Below the pieces are notes generated by a model that had not been told where the DNA came from, made no database searches, and was given only the letters and a program-made list of their open reading frames with translations. From assembly GCA_934045905.1 (NCBI GenBank), contig OW203768.1, positions 36,981,060 through 37,045,059 on the forward strand: DNA of 64,000 nt, given 5' to 3'. This stretch comes from Leuctra nigra (taxonomy: Eukaryota; Arthropoda; Insecta; Plecoptera; Leuctridae). Numbering within the stretch: position 1 is the first letter of the stretch; every line of letters starts with the position of its first letter. A program made the translations under genes and the position numbers. This document shows, piece after piece, positions 55,316-64,000 of the stretch.

Positions 55316-56518
55316 AAGAATAGCACACAGCGCGTGAAATCTCCACCTGCTTATCCGCACCCGGACCGCCATTCGCAGGCGATCTCAGCGCTACTAGCGG
55401 AGGTGGTCTATCCGGAGTTATACGTCATCAAAGAAAACTTGTAAAAGGACAGCCAAGCACCACCATTGGAAAATGCAGTATATTATGTGTTATATTTTAT
55501 TCGTAAGTTAAAACTTTGGATCAATATGAGCTCGGAGACTATTGAAAAACTGATCAATATAATTGAAAGTGCTAGACTATGAACTGATAATATTTATGTG
55601 ATGTAATTTAAAATAAAATTAATTGTGTGAGTACTGTGTGTACTCAAAAGTTTTAATTGTCATTTAGACTTAGTGGATCAAATTGAGAGTTCTAGTTGAC
55701 CAAATTCAACTAACAATGATGTTGCAAATAAAACATGAGATCACTCGGCAGGAATCTAGTGGAGCGGTCGCTCCACCCAGCCAAGTCGTACCGTACACTC
55801 ACAGTCACTCAACATACCGTTACTGCCTAATAAACTGAGGAGCAGACCAACCACTTTTACTGTAATATCTTTTTCGCGCCAAAATGTGTTTTAATAAAAA
55901 AAAAACTCTTGATTGAGCATGAAAATAATGTGTTTGTGAATAAACCAACGAGCGAATTGGCTGAGTGATGCTACCTACCGCCCCACAAATTCTACCTGGC
56001 TACTAGAAGAGGGTAAGATCGTAGGTGATACGATGAAATATTCGTAGGTATTAAGAAGATCGATTTGAAGGGGGGAAAAGGGTCAGATTGTAGGTGTTAA
56101 TTGCAATGAACAATTGTAGGTGTTAAGAAGGTCGATTTGAAGGGGAGAAAAGGGTCAGATTGTAGGTGTTGCGCCGATTATTGGTAGGTATTACGAAGTT
56201 GGTGATACGGCTTGTAGGTGTTATGGTCATGCTCCGTTATATTGAAGTATCATCTTACACAATGATTCATGTCACCATTACAAATATGATCGGATAAACC
56301 CAGAAATACTGGTTTATGAGTTTGTATCTTTAATAGACTTCCGCCCTTTTACCTATAAAACTTGGGACCCTATCAAGTTTACTCTCTGCGTTTTCGATCA
56401 TGACCGAATAGAAGCAAGTAATATGTGGCAGCTAGAGAGCAGTAGAGAGCATTCTTTACGTTATATTCTGTCAACATAGTTTTTGAACAAGACGCTGTGA
56501 TAGGTGGAAAATTAAAAA

Positions 56519-57794
56519 TACCGGGTGGCCCAAAAAAAACGTCCAATGGGCGAGACACCGCTGTTAAGAAACTACTGCAGATATAAGTCCAACAATTTCA
56601 TATGTTATAAAAAACATGGAGTGGAGTCTCTTAGATTTAAACTTGAAAAAGAGAGGCTAAGATGGTACAGACATATGAAGAGGATGGGAGAAGAGAGGAT
56701 ACCATATAGAGAGGCAGAGCGTGCAGCCATGGGTGGCAGAAGAAAGGCAGGAAGACCTAGAACTAAATGGATGAACGGAATAGAGGCAGCTGCAGAAGAA
56801 AGAGGAGAGTGTTGGGGAGTAATTACAACAGAGAAGTGGTGGGAAGACAGAGAGAGATGGAGGGAACTGGTGGAAAGAGAGGAGGCTGAAGAACTGGAAG
56901 AAGAGATTGAAGAAGTGTGGAGTGTCGGACTTGGCAAGTCGGCTCTGAGAACACAAGTGCCCTAGAACATTGGTGGGATCATCCCACCCCCTGACCTGGC
57001 AATAGTTGGAAGCAGGGTCGCGATATTTATTTATTTATTTGTAAAAAAACATACCAATGTTTGATGTGTGAAAGTTTCAAAAATATTTCTTTTGTAGGAA
57101 AAAAAGTTACAGCTTTTCGAATTTGGTTGTCGAAAAATCGATTATACGGAGCTCAAAGAGCACGCATTCATAAAAAGTCCAATGGCATGGACACCTTTAT
57201 TTTCAACACTATAAATGATATCAGGCTGAAAATTTCAAATATTATTCACAACATAAGACTATATATTGTGTATAAATTTCAATACATTTGATCAGTGGAA
57301 CGAAAGTTCTGGTATCTTGAAGATGAGCTTGAAAACAGAAAATACGGGAGATAATTTCACTTCTAAAATTATCATGTGAAATAAAACTTGATAAATTATC
57401 TCTTGTGTATTCTGCTTTTTAAGCGCAAACTCTAGATAACATAACTTTCGTTACATTGATTTAAATGAATTGAAATTTTTACACAATCAATAGTAATATA
57501 TTTTGAATAACACATGCAATTTTCAGCTTGATATCGTGATTAGTTTTCAGTAAACGCGTCCCGGCCATTGGACATTTTCTGGTCGCATGATTTTTGAGCT
57601 CCGTATAATCAATTTTTCGACAACGAATTTCGAACAGCTGTTACTTTTTTGCTATAATAGTTATGATAGTAAAACTTTCACATATTAGACCTTAGTATGT
57701 TTTGTATAATTTGTGTAATTTTCAGCCCGATAAGTGCAGTAGTTTCGTCACAGTGATGTTTCGCCCGTTGGACGTTTTTTTGGGCCACCCGGTA
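56519..57794. mobile_element. Mariner-like foldback element with CCGGGTGGCCC termini
   Basis: Ends CCGGGTGGCCCAAAAAAA and the complement, with TA on each side. Without the LINE insert it would be about 0.85 kb. Related to 1029-1778. Confidence 0.8.
56618..57043 (+). mobile_element. LINE 3' fragment nested in the foldback element
   Basis: Flanked by the target duplication AAAAAACAT (56609-56617 and 57044-57052). The frame reads LRWYRHMKRMGEERIPYREA, GRRKAGRPRTKWMNGI and WWEDRERWRELV, the common ORF2 C-terminus of several insect LINEs, then a stop, GGTGGGATCATCCCACC and a (TTTA)n tail. Strongly 5'-truncated. Confidence 0.8.
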
Positions 57795-58269
57795 TAACCC
57801 CTTAACATGACATGTCCATTTGAAGTTGACAGGTCTATGAACTTCAAATTTTGCGAAACAAACATTTTATATTATGTTATTTTTTATGTTTTTTTGTAAA
57901 ATGTATTAAAATAGAAGAAAAGATCACTGCTTCTTTGCAGCATATGCTTTTTCCAAGGCCTGAAACGCGTTACACAAAAGCGTTTCATTTGTTTGCAGAA
58001 CAGTTCGACGTAAATTACACAGCAAAAATATTGCTTTTGACCTGTTGTGTGTTGTGAACTTCCTGAAGCAAACACTCTCAGTCAGGAATCTGCAAACCAA
58101 TTGTTAAGTCTTAATTATTATATCATATCATTTATTATGGTGAGACCCGTGAATTTTCAACTGTTTTGTGCGAAATGTACAAGTAATAAAACATATATAA
58201 TTAGTAAATATTGCTCTGAGAACACGGCTGTTTACACAATAACGAATATTAACTATTGAAGTTTCGTTA

Positions 58270-58624
58270 CCATAAAAAACACTCCGTGTAAAAATACCAG
58301 CCAAGTCTCTTCAATTAAAAAAAAATAGAAGAAATCTAAAAATTCAGCACTGAAAAGTAGTGATATCAAAAAATTGGCCAAGTCAAAACTTTTCAAAAAA
58401 TACTTAGCGCATCGTTCATATAAATAGTATAGAAGTAGGCAGGAAATGAAATGTACTCATCTACACATGTCCTAAAAAAACGATGCACCAAGTATTTTTT
58501 GAAAAGTTTTGACTTGACCAATTTTTTGATATCACTACTTTTCAGTGCTGAATTTTTAGATTTCTTCTATTTTTTTTAATTGAAGAGACTTGGCTGGTAT
58601 TTTTACACGGAGTGTTTTTTATGG
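58270..58624. mobile_element. Foldback module, CACTCCGTGT family (about 145-bp arms)
   Basis: Arms 58270-58415 and 58480-58624. Shorter loop (about 64 bp) than the other members. It occupies the same relative place in its host transposon as the module at 18075-18472. Confidence 0.8.
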
Positions 58625-59559
58625 GGATATCACTCCTTTTTTCAGTTTATTATTACAACTTGTAACATATTGTGGCACCAAAGATTATAATTCTTTTAAA
58701 AAATAAGATTTTGTCATTTGGTTGCTAAGAAAAGTTGTGCTTGTTACTGTGTTAATGCTATAAATAATATGTTACAAAGTATAGCAAAAGTTTCGTTCCA
58801 ATCGGTCCAGCCGTTCTCGAGTTACGGCATCACTTCCGGTTTTCAAAATGGCGGTTGACATCACTGCCACCTAAAATTTGATTCTATAAATGTTATGTAT
58901 CATTATAAGCCTTCTGAATATGTTTTTTTATTGCATGAAGAGGTGATTAGTATGTTTTTCATTTTTATTACGTCATTTCCGGTTTCGGTAATAGTACAAT
59001 TCTATTTCAACTATTGATATTCCACATAGATGACCTTCTAAATCGAATGGCGCTAATTTCGTTCTAATCGGTCCAGCCGTTTTTGATATATGACGTCACT
59101 TCCGGTTTCAAAATGGCGACTACCGGTTTGATTTATAAAAAGGCACCTCAGACGCCAAAAGTGCACATGTGGTAAAAATTTCAGATCGATCGGCTAAGCC
59201 GTTTAGGCTGTGGCGGTGATAGCGGTGTTTCCTGATATCATTATCATCATCATCAGATAGGTTTTAAAAGGGGTGTAATTTCACTGTTTTCACGGCCCTC
59301 TAGCACGCAAATGGCATAACCTATTGTTCCCAAATTTAGTATATGGAGTGGGGTGGGCCATAGCTCGAAATTAAGATATTTCACAACAATGTGAGATTTT
59401 CCAATTTTATGATCCAGTAGGCCGAAAATGCCATGTTGTTTCTTACAGTAAAAGTGGTTGGTCTGCTCCTCAGTTTATTAGGCATTTACGGTATGTTGAG
59501 TGCGTGTGAGTGTACGGTACTACTTGGCTGGGTGGAGCGACCGCTCCACTAGTTTCACT

Positions 59560-60160
59560 ACATAAATCTCTGATTATGTTATACTTCTGGATGTGATGAA
59601 GACAGACACGACGAACCGAAGTATAAAACACAACACTTGTGCTATCTCAGGTTTCAGAACATCGCGGGATTTCACTGAAGTCGCCGACGTGTCTTATCAA
59701 ATAGAAATAAGTGTTTTCTGTTGAGTGTCGTGAGTCGTGTTTAGTTTCGCTAAAGAAAGTGCCTCTATTGGTGTTAATAACAGTGTTCATTAAGCAGCAA
59801 TTCATTCAGTAAACTAACTCTGATTCTACACTCTAATGTTTTAATACATATATTTGATTCGCTTTATTATCTTCTGCTGGATAGTCATAAGTAAGTAATT
59901 AATTAATATTCTATTGACCGCATTGATACAATGCGAGTGAATGAAACGGGTTTGTGAGGAAAGTGAAAAATATTCTTATTTCACTTCAACGAGATGTTAT
60001 CATAAGCGACTTTAGAACATTTCATGCATTCTTTATTATTTAGTATTTTATATACAATACCTATCTATTGCGTTGCGATATGCACGTTATAGTTAATAAA
60101 CCTGTAAAAATCTCACCACAAAAGACTCAACCTCATAAAAACCTCACCTCATAAAAACTA
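59560..60160. other. Unassigned sequence before the R2-type LINE
   Basis: No coding frame. 60095-60130 (AACCTGTAAAAATCTCACCA) resembles 63466-63490, the repeat on the other side of the LINE. Confidence 0.4.
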
Positions 60161-60161
60161 G

Positions 60162-63100
60162 ATTAGCAAGCACATAACAAGCAACATAACAATATAACAA
60201 CAAGCAACATATAACATAACAAGCAACATAACAAGCGACATAACAAGCAAGTCACCGAACAAGAGAGTATAGATGCAGAATCAACAGAGAAATCAGGAAC
60301 ATCAAGTGACACAGATAAACTTCACTCTGAACTTGACAAATGGATACAAATCTTCATAGAACCTTGCACTGCAGATCAATTCTCGACTCAAGTGAAGGAG
60401 TTTGCTGAGTATCTCGTCACAGCCATTGTACTTCTTCCAGGACCAAAAAATCCAGCTACACGGTATTACAACGCCAGGAAAAAAGGTACATTTAAAAGTA
60501 ATGACAGACAATATAAGGACTCGACTAATCCTGAACGTAAGACAAAGCGTGAAAGAGAGAAACGTAAGGAGGATTACCTGTATCAAAAAGCGCAGTATCT
60601 TTTCTATAACCAAAGGAGAAAAGCTGTGAATCTGATTATTAACAGCAAGAAGCCCCAATGTCGGATTGAAAGCGCTATCTTGGAAGAGGAATTTCGAGGA
60701 AGATTTTCGACACCAAATGAACACAAGAGAGAACATTACGCGAGTAAATTGACGGACGTCGAGAGGGATGACATAAATAACTCGTTCTCACTAACAATGT
60801 CAACATCCATCATCGAACAAGCTGTTAAGTCTATCCGAATGGATACAGCTCCAGGACCAGATCAAGTTATCATGAGAATAGTCAAGTCGGAAAGAGTGGT
60901 CAAAATTCTCTCTTTGATTGGATCCACGATGTTGAGAACAGGCTGGGTTCCTGCAAGCTTTCAAGAGGCAAGGACAATATTGATTCATAAATCAGGTGAT
61001 CCCAGTATTCCATCTAACTGGCGACCCATCTCAATATGTTCAGTACTACGCCGTGTCATTGAAAGGGCGCTGGACAAGATCGTGCGCAGTAACACGTCTT
61101 TCAACGAACATCAACGAGGTTTTACCACTTCTCCGGGATCCTATATAAATGTGTCAATCGTCAATGCTCTATTACAAAGGGCTCGATCGAAGAAAGAGAA
61201 CTTAACTCTGGTTTTCTTAGACATTACAAAAGCCTTTGACAATATTGGGCACGATCATCTAGCCGCCACAATACGTTCATCGCCTCTACCCATCAAGATA
61301 CAGGACCTAATCATCAATCTACAAAAAGGAAACTCTTCTCAAGTCGAAGCAAACAACCAGAAAACTAAACGCATCCCATTGCATCGAGGGGTTATGCAAG
61401 GTGCACCTTTGTCGCCCACGCTTTATAATCTGGCGACGGATCACATCTTGGACGAATTGTCTGAACCGGAGGTATCATCGCAGTATGGTTACAGGTTAGT
61501 GGACGAGCTCGACTGCATATCCATCATGGGCTTTGCAGATGATCTGGTTGTGGTTGCGAAAGACGCAGAATCAGCTCGAGTACTCACAAACACTATTCGT
61601 CAGCGATTAGCAGAGCTTGGCCTGGAACTGAACAACAAGAAATCAATTGCAATTAATATCAAAAAAGGAGCCTTAAATGAATCAATAATTTCTCTGGATG
61701 ATCATAATTCAGTTAGAGCAATTGGTCACCATGAAACCATAAGATATTTAGGAATCACCTTCAACCAAGCAATAATTTTTGACAGGTTCAAACTAATAAA
61801 TGACTTAAGATCCAAATTAGAAGAACTCACTAAATCACCATTATTGAAGCCTCACCAAAAGTTACAGATTCTCACGCAATACATATTTCCGACTCTTGTA
61901 TATCCACTTCAAAACGCCCCAGTCTGCAACTTACCAATATCATTCCTAGACGATTTAGATAAAATAATAAAAAGCACTATCAAGGAAATCGTTTCATTGC
62001 CATTTGACACTCCTGACTCCATGCTCTACACGTCACATAAGTATAAAGGGTTAAATGTGTTCAGGGCGCGATGGGAGGCATTTATCCAGAAAATAAACAT
62101 TTGTAACGTCCTCGAGAAGAGCAGAAACGCTTACGTCCTGGAAACAAGAAACTTCACGCAGGAGAGAGAGCTCTGTCTCGAAAAGCTCGGACTAATCACA
62201 CGATCAGACAACGCTATTGACACTACGCCAAGTCCAGTCAAGCTCTCGATCATTCGTGACCGCCTTCGAGAAGAGGAGTACACCAAATGGTGTGCTCTGT
62301 CACAGAAAGGTCGAGGAGCTGTGCTCTATAGCGAATATACACCGGCTAATTCATGGGTCTCAAGAATGAATGGACTGTCAAGCTCGGAACGGCGTGATGG
62401 CATCAAGATGACCGCCAATGTTGCGCCGGTGAGAGTCCTCCATGGAAGAAGTCAGAACGGGAACCGGTGTCGCCGTTGCGGCACCGAGATCGAAACCCTC
62501 CCTCACGTTCTTGGCTTCTGTAAACATGGAGAACTGCTGCGCAACACACGCCACCACTCCGTCCGAGCAGCCATCGCCGGCGAGCTCAGGAAGAAAGGTT
62601 GGGAGGTCGCAGAAGAGGTCCATGGTGTGGCTGTCGACGAGAGCAATCGGCGCATCGACATCATTGCCATTGATCCAGTCTCTCGTCGCGGCTACATCAT
62701 GGACCCGACCATCCGCTTCGAATCCCATGCCGGCCAAAGTGAAGAGGTCGACATGGAGAAGAAGGCTATCTACAATCCAACGATCCCTTACTTCCTGGAC
62801 AAGTACAACGCCACTTCGATAGAAGTAATAGGACTGCTCGTCGGCTCAAGAGGCACAATTACTCGTTTTTTTAAGGATTTTTGTAGTAAATTTAAGTTTA
62901 GTAAATCATTCATTTCTCACATTAGTATATTATCACTCAAGGGCTCCATTTCCATTTTACGTAATCATCTTTATAGTCCATATTAGCTTTTTACTTCTAA
63001 TAAATTATCATCATCATCATCCTCATCATTTTCATCAACGTCATTGGCTTCATAATCTTTAGTAATTTCAAAGTTATTTGTAAATTGTTTTATTGTATAG

Positions 63101-63231
63101 GGTTGTTTCATGTTATTTTCTCTTCATGTTCATAATTTTAAATGGTTATTCTTATTTGATATTATTGCTATACTGTGTCCAAGTGGCAATCATTTTATAA
63201 TGACAGTGTTTTATTATTATTATTAATAAAA
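60162..63231 (+). mobile_element. R2-type (restriction-like endonuclease) LINE
   Basis: One long ORF with RT followed by a CCHC and restriction-like endonuclease, the architecture of R2-group LINEs. The tail after the stop contains (CAT)n-like TCATCATCATCATCCTCATC and ends with (TTA)n and AATAAAAG. The flanks appear to be two halves of the same dispersed repeat (AAACTAG on the left, TTTTC...ACGGTGCATATC on the right), which sets the approximate ends. The 5' part is an ACATAACAAGCA-rich stretch and the N-terminal DNA-binding domain seems to be missing. Confidence 0.7.
60392..62986 (+). CDS. R2-type LINE polyprotein: reverse transcriptase and RLE endonuclease
   Basis: 864 codons open to TAG at 62984; the frame is open upstream to about 60210 but with no ATG, so the start is not fixed and the protein looks N-terminally truncated (R2 proteins are usually above 1000 residues). 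RT blocks: DTAPGPDQVIMRIVK, NWRPISICSVLRRVIERALD, VFLDITKAFDNIGHDHL, RGVMQGAPLSPTLYNLATDH, GFADDLVVVA, LGLELNNKKS and RYLGITFN. C-terminal: CRRCGTEIETLPHVLGFCKH (CCHC-type finger) and the nuclease segment RRIDIIAIDPVSRRGYIMDP with Asp and Glu residues following (SEEVDMEKK). Such proteins cut a specific site and prime reverse transcription there. The end of the ORF (62390-62820) is GC-richer than the rest. No inactivating change seen, so activity is possible if the N-terminus is supplied. Confidence 0.9.
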   Translation: MKEFAEYLVTAIVLLPGPKNPATRYYNARKKGTFKSNDRQYKDSTNPERKTKREREKRKEDYLYQKAQYLFYNQRRKAVNLIINSKKPQCRIESAILEEEFRGRFSTPNEHKREHYASKLTDVERDDINNSFSLTMSTSIIEQAVKSIRMDTAPGPDQVIMRIVKSERVVKILSLIGSTMLRTGWVPASFQEARTILIHKSGDPSIPSNWRPISICSVLRRVIERALDKIVRSNTSFNEHQRGFTTSPGSYINVSIVNALLQRARSKKENLTLVFLDITKAFDNIGHDHLAATIRSSPLPIKIQDLIINLQKGNSSQVEANNQKTKRIPLHRGVMQGAPLSPTLYNLATDHILDELSEPEVSSQYGYRLVDELDCISIMGFADDLVVVAKDAESARVLTNTIRQRLAELGLELNNKKSIAINIKKGALNESIISLDDHNSVRAIGHHETIRYLGITFNQAIIFDRFKLINDLRSKLEELTKSPLLKPHQKLQILTQYIFPTLVYPLQNAPVCNLPISFLDDLDKIIKSTIKEIVSLPFDTPDSMLYTSHKYKGLNVFRARWEAFIQKINICNVLEKSRNAYVLETRNFTQERELCLEKLGLITRSDNAIDTTPSPVKLSIIRDRLREEEYTKWCALSQKGRGAVLYSEYTPANSWVSRMNGLSSSERRDGIKMTANVAPVRVLHGRSQNGNRCRRCGTEIETLPHVLGFCKHGELLRNTRHHSVRAAIAGELRKKGWEVAEEVHGVAVDESNRRIDIIAIDPVSRRGYIMDPTIRFESHAGQSEEVDMEKKAIYNPTIPYFLDKYNATSIEVIGLLVGSRGTITRFFKDFCSKFKFSKSFISHISILSLKGSISILRNHLYSPY

Positions 63232-63237
63232 GTTTTC

Positions 63238-63705
63238 TCTCTACGGTGCATATCGAATTTTTACATATTTGGGTAGGCAGGGGGGGGGGTCAAATTTTGA
63301 TGTTCATTACTATTGAATAAAAATTGCGGAGTTGGTGATAGAGACTCAAAACTTTCACAAAATGCTCTTTAAAACTATCTTATAATAAAGCCTTTGTGCA
63401 TGAAATTTTGTCAATAGACGATATTTCTAATTATTGGCATAAAAACAAGAGATTAGATGCGATAAACATGTAAAAATTTCACCACATGACTCAGCGAAAC
63501 TAGCTTTTCAACAAAGACCACGGTGCATATCAAATTTGTACATATTTTGGAGGTGGGGGGTGGGAGGGGGGGATTTTGATTAGGAATATTAGAATAAATA
63601 TTACGGAGTTTGTGATAGAAACTCAAAACTTTCACAAAATACTCTTAAAACTCATCTCATTGTTAGCATAAACATTAGGGGTTAGATGATAAACCTGTAA
63701 TTATA
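63238..63705. repeat. Direct repeat pair of about 280 bp
   Basis: ACGGTGCATATC(G/A)AATTT, G-run, TTGATGTTCATTACTATTG/TTGATTAGGAATATTAG, GACTCAAAACTTTCACAAAA and TTAGATG(C)GATAAAC occur in the same order in 63240-63480 and 63519-63700. It is the downstream flank of the LINE. Confidence 0.65.
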
Positions 63706-63925
63706 ATTTATTTTCAATTAGCATGGCATCGGCAAGATTCTTTCATGATCTCATTTCCTATTAATTATTGTAATAACTCTGCTAGTTATATATTCTGTTA
63801 TCATTATTCTATTATTCTCAGACCCTAAGTGAAATGAACAAAATACGTGTATGAACATAGCATTTTTTCTGATGACCTCAGATTGGTCGATAATATTAAA
63901 AACCAAATGCAAATGGAATAGAATA

Positions 63926-63998
63926 GCAGGCTTAGCTTAGCGGTTAGAGCTCTGGACCGGAAATTCATAGACGTGGGTTCGCATCCCACAGTCGGCAA
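63926..63998 (+). mobile_element. tRNA-derived SINE head (tRNA-like)
   Basis: A box TAGCTTAGCGG (63933-63943) fits TRGYNNARNGG exactly; B box GGTTCGCATCC (63976-63986) is one base from consensus. Acceptor arms GCAGGCT/AGTCGGC pair at six of seven positions, the T arm GTGGG/CCCAC is perfect, the D stem is fair, and the anticodon stem is poor. The triplet at the anticodon is GGA (Ser), but the long variable arm of tRNA-Ser is absent and position 33 is C. It is better read as a SINE 5' region or tRNA pseudogene than as a working tRNA. The window ends here. Confidence 0.6.
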
Positions 63999-64000
63999 AT

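Larger units (their letters stand above)
55756..59552. mobile_element. Hairpin-ended DNA transposon with two nested modules
   Basis: Both ends carry CTAG plus the 18-base hairpin GTGGAGCGGTCGCTCCAC and about 110 bp of matching inverted sequence (CCAGCCAAGTCGTACCGTAC, TCAGTTTATTAGGCATT, CCACTTTTACTGTAA). It contains a CCGGGTG foldback element (56519-57794) that itself holds a LINE fragment, and a CACTCCGTGT foldback module. The right third is homologous to 18470-19894. No transposase. Confidence 0.65.

Noticed and set aside
56605..56956. Serine-rich minus-strand frames of about 100 residues
   Set aside because: Antisense of the LINE ORF2 C-terminal fragment.
63926..63998. Functional tRNA-Ser
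   Set aside because: Poor anticodon stem, C at position 33 and no long variable arm.

Overview
The window is eukaryotic and almost certainly from an insect. It has low overall GC, spliced genes with GT-AG introns, an insect-type fatty acyl-CoA reductase (FAR), Jockey-type and R2-type LINEs, a Ty3/Gypsy element and a very dense load of short inverted-repeat DNA transposons. A hemipteran such as a planthopper is my guess from the repeat style, not something the sequence proves.

One host gene is clear: a plus-strand FAR whose last eight coding exons run from 25442 to 50297. The splice phases of all eight fit together and give 424 codons plus a stop. They cover most of the Rossmann domain, the YxxxK active site, the FAR_C domain and a C-terminal membrane segment. 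The N-terminal exon(s) with the GxxGxxG motif are not visible and probably lie upstream of the window or in the gap. The first visible exon is the last copy of a 17-unit tandem array of about 124 bp. Each unit carries the intron 3' end with its splice acceptor plus the first 90 bases of that exon. Introns of this gene hold a THAP-carrying foldback transposon, hAT-like MITEs, a 3.4 kb long-inverted-repeat element and a three-level nest (LINE, then hAT, then LTR retrotransposon).

Layout: 1-10045, Jockey LINE copies and MITEs, with 1-1521 repeated as 8525-10045 up to an assembly gap (10046-10245). 10246-14743, a 48-bp satellite of about 94 units. 14744-23400, mixed inverted-repeat transposons, including a 118-bp internal array. 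23419-25524, the FAR exon array. 25442-50297, the FAR gene. 50300-59560, more inverted-repeat elements, some nested. 60160-63230, an R2-type LINE with a long open reading frame. 63926-63998, a tRNA-like SINE head at the right edge.

The giant open frames over the satellite are by-products of a 48-bp (16-codon) period without stops and are not annotated as genes. I see no bacterial operon, CRISPR or similar system. The most unusual items are the exon-fragment array with 16 decoy splice acceptors, the satellite whose core matches the ends of a dispersed repeat family, the THAP foldback element with an identifiable empty site, and the intact LTR element with identical LTRs and a -1 frameshift heptamer.
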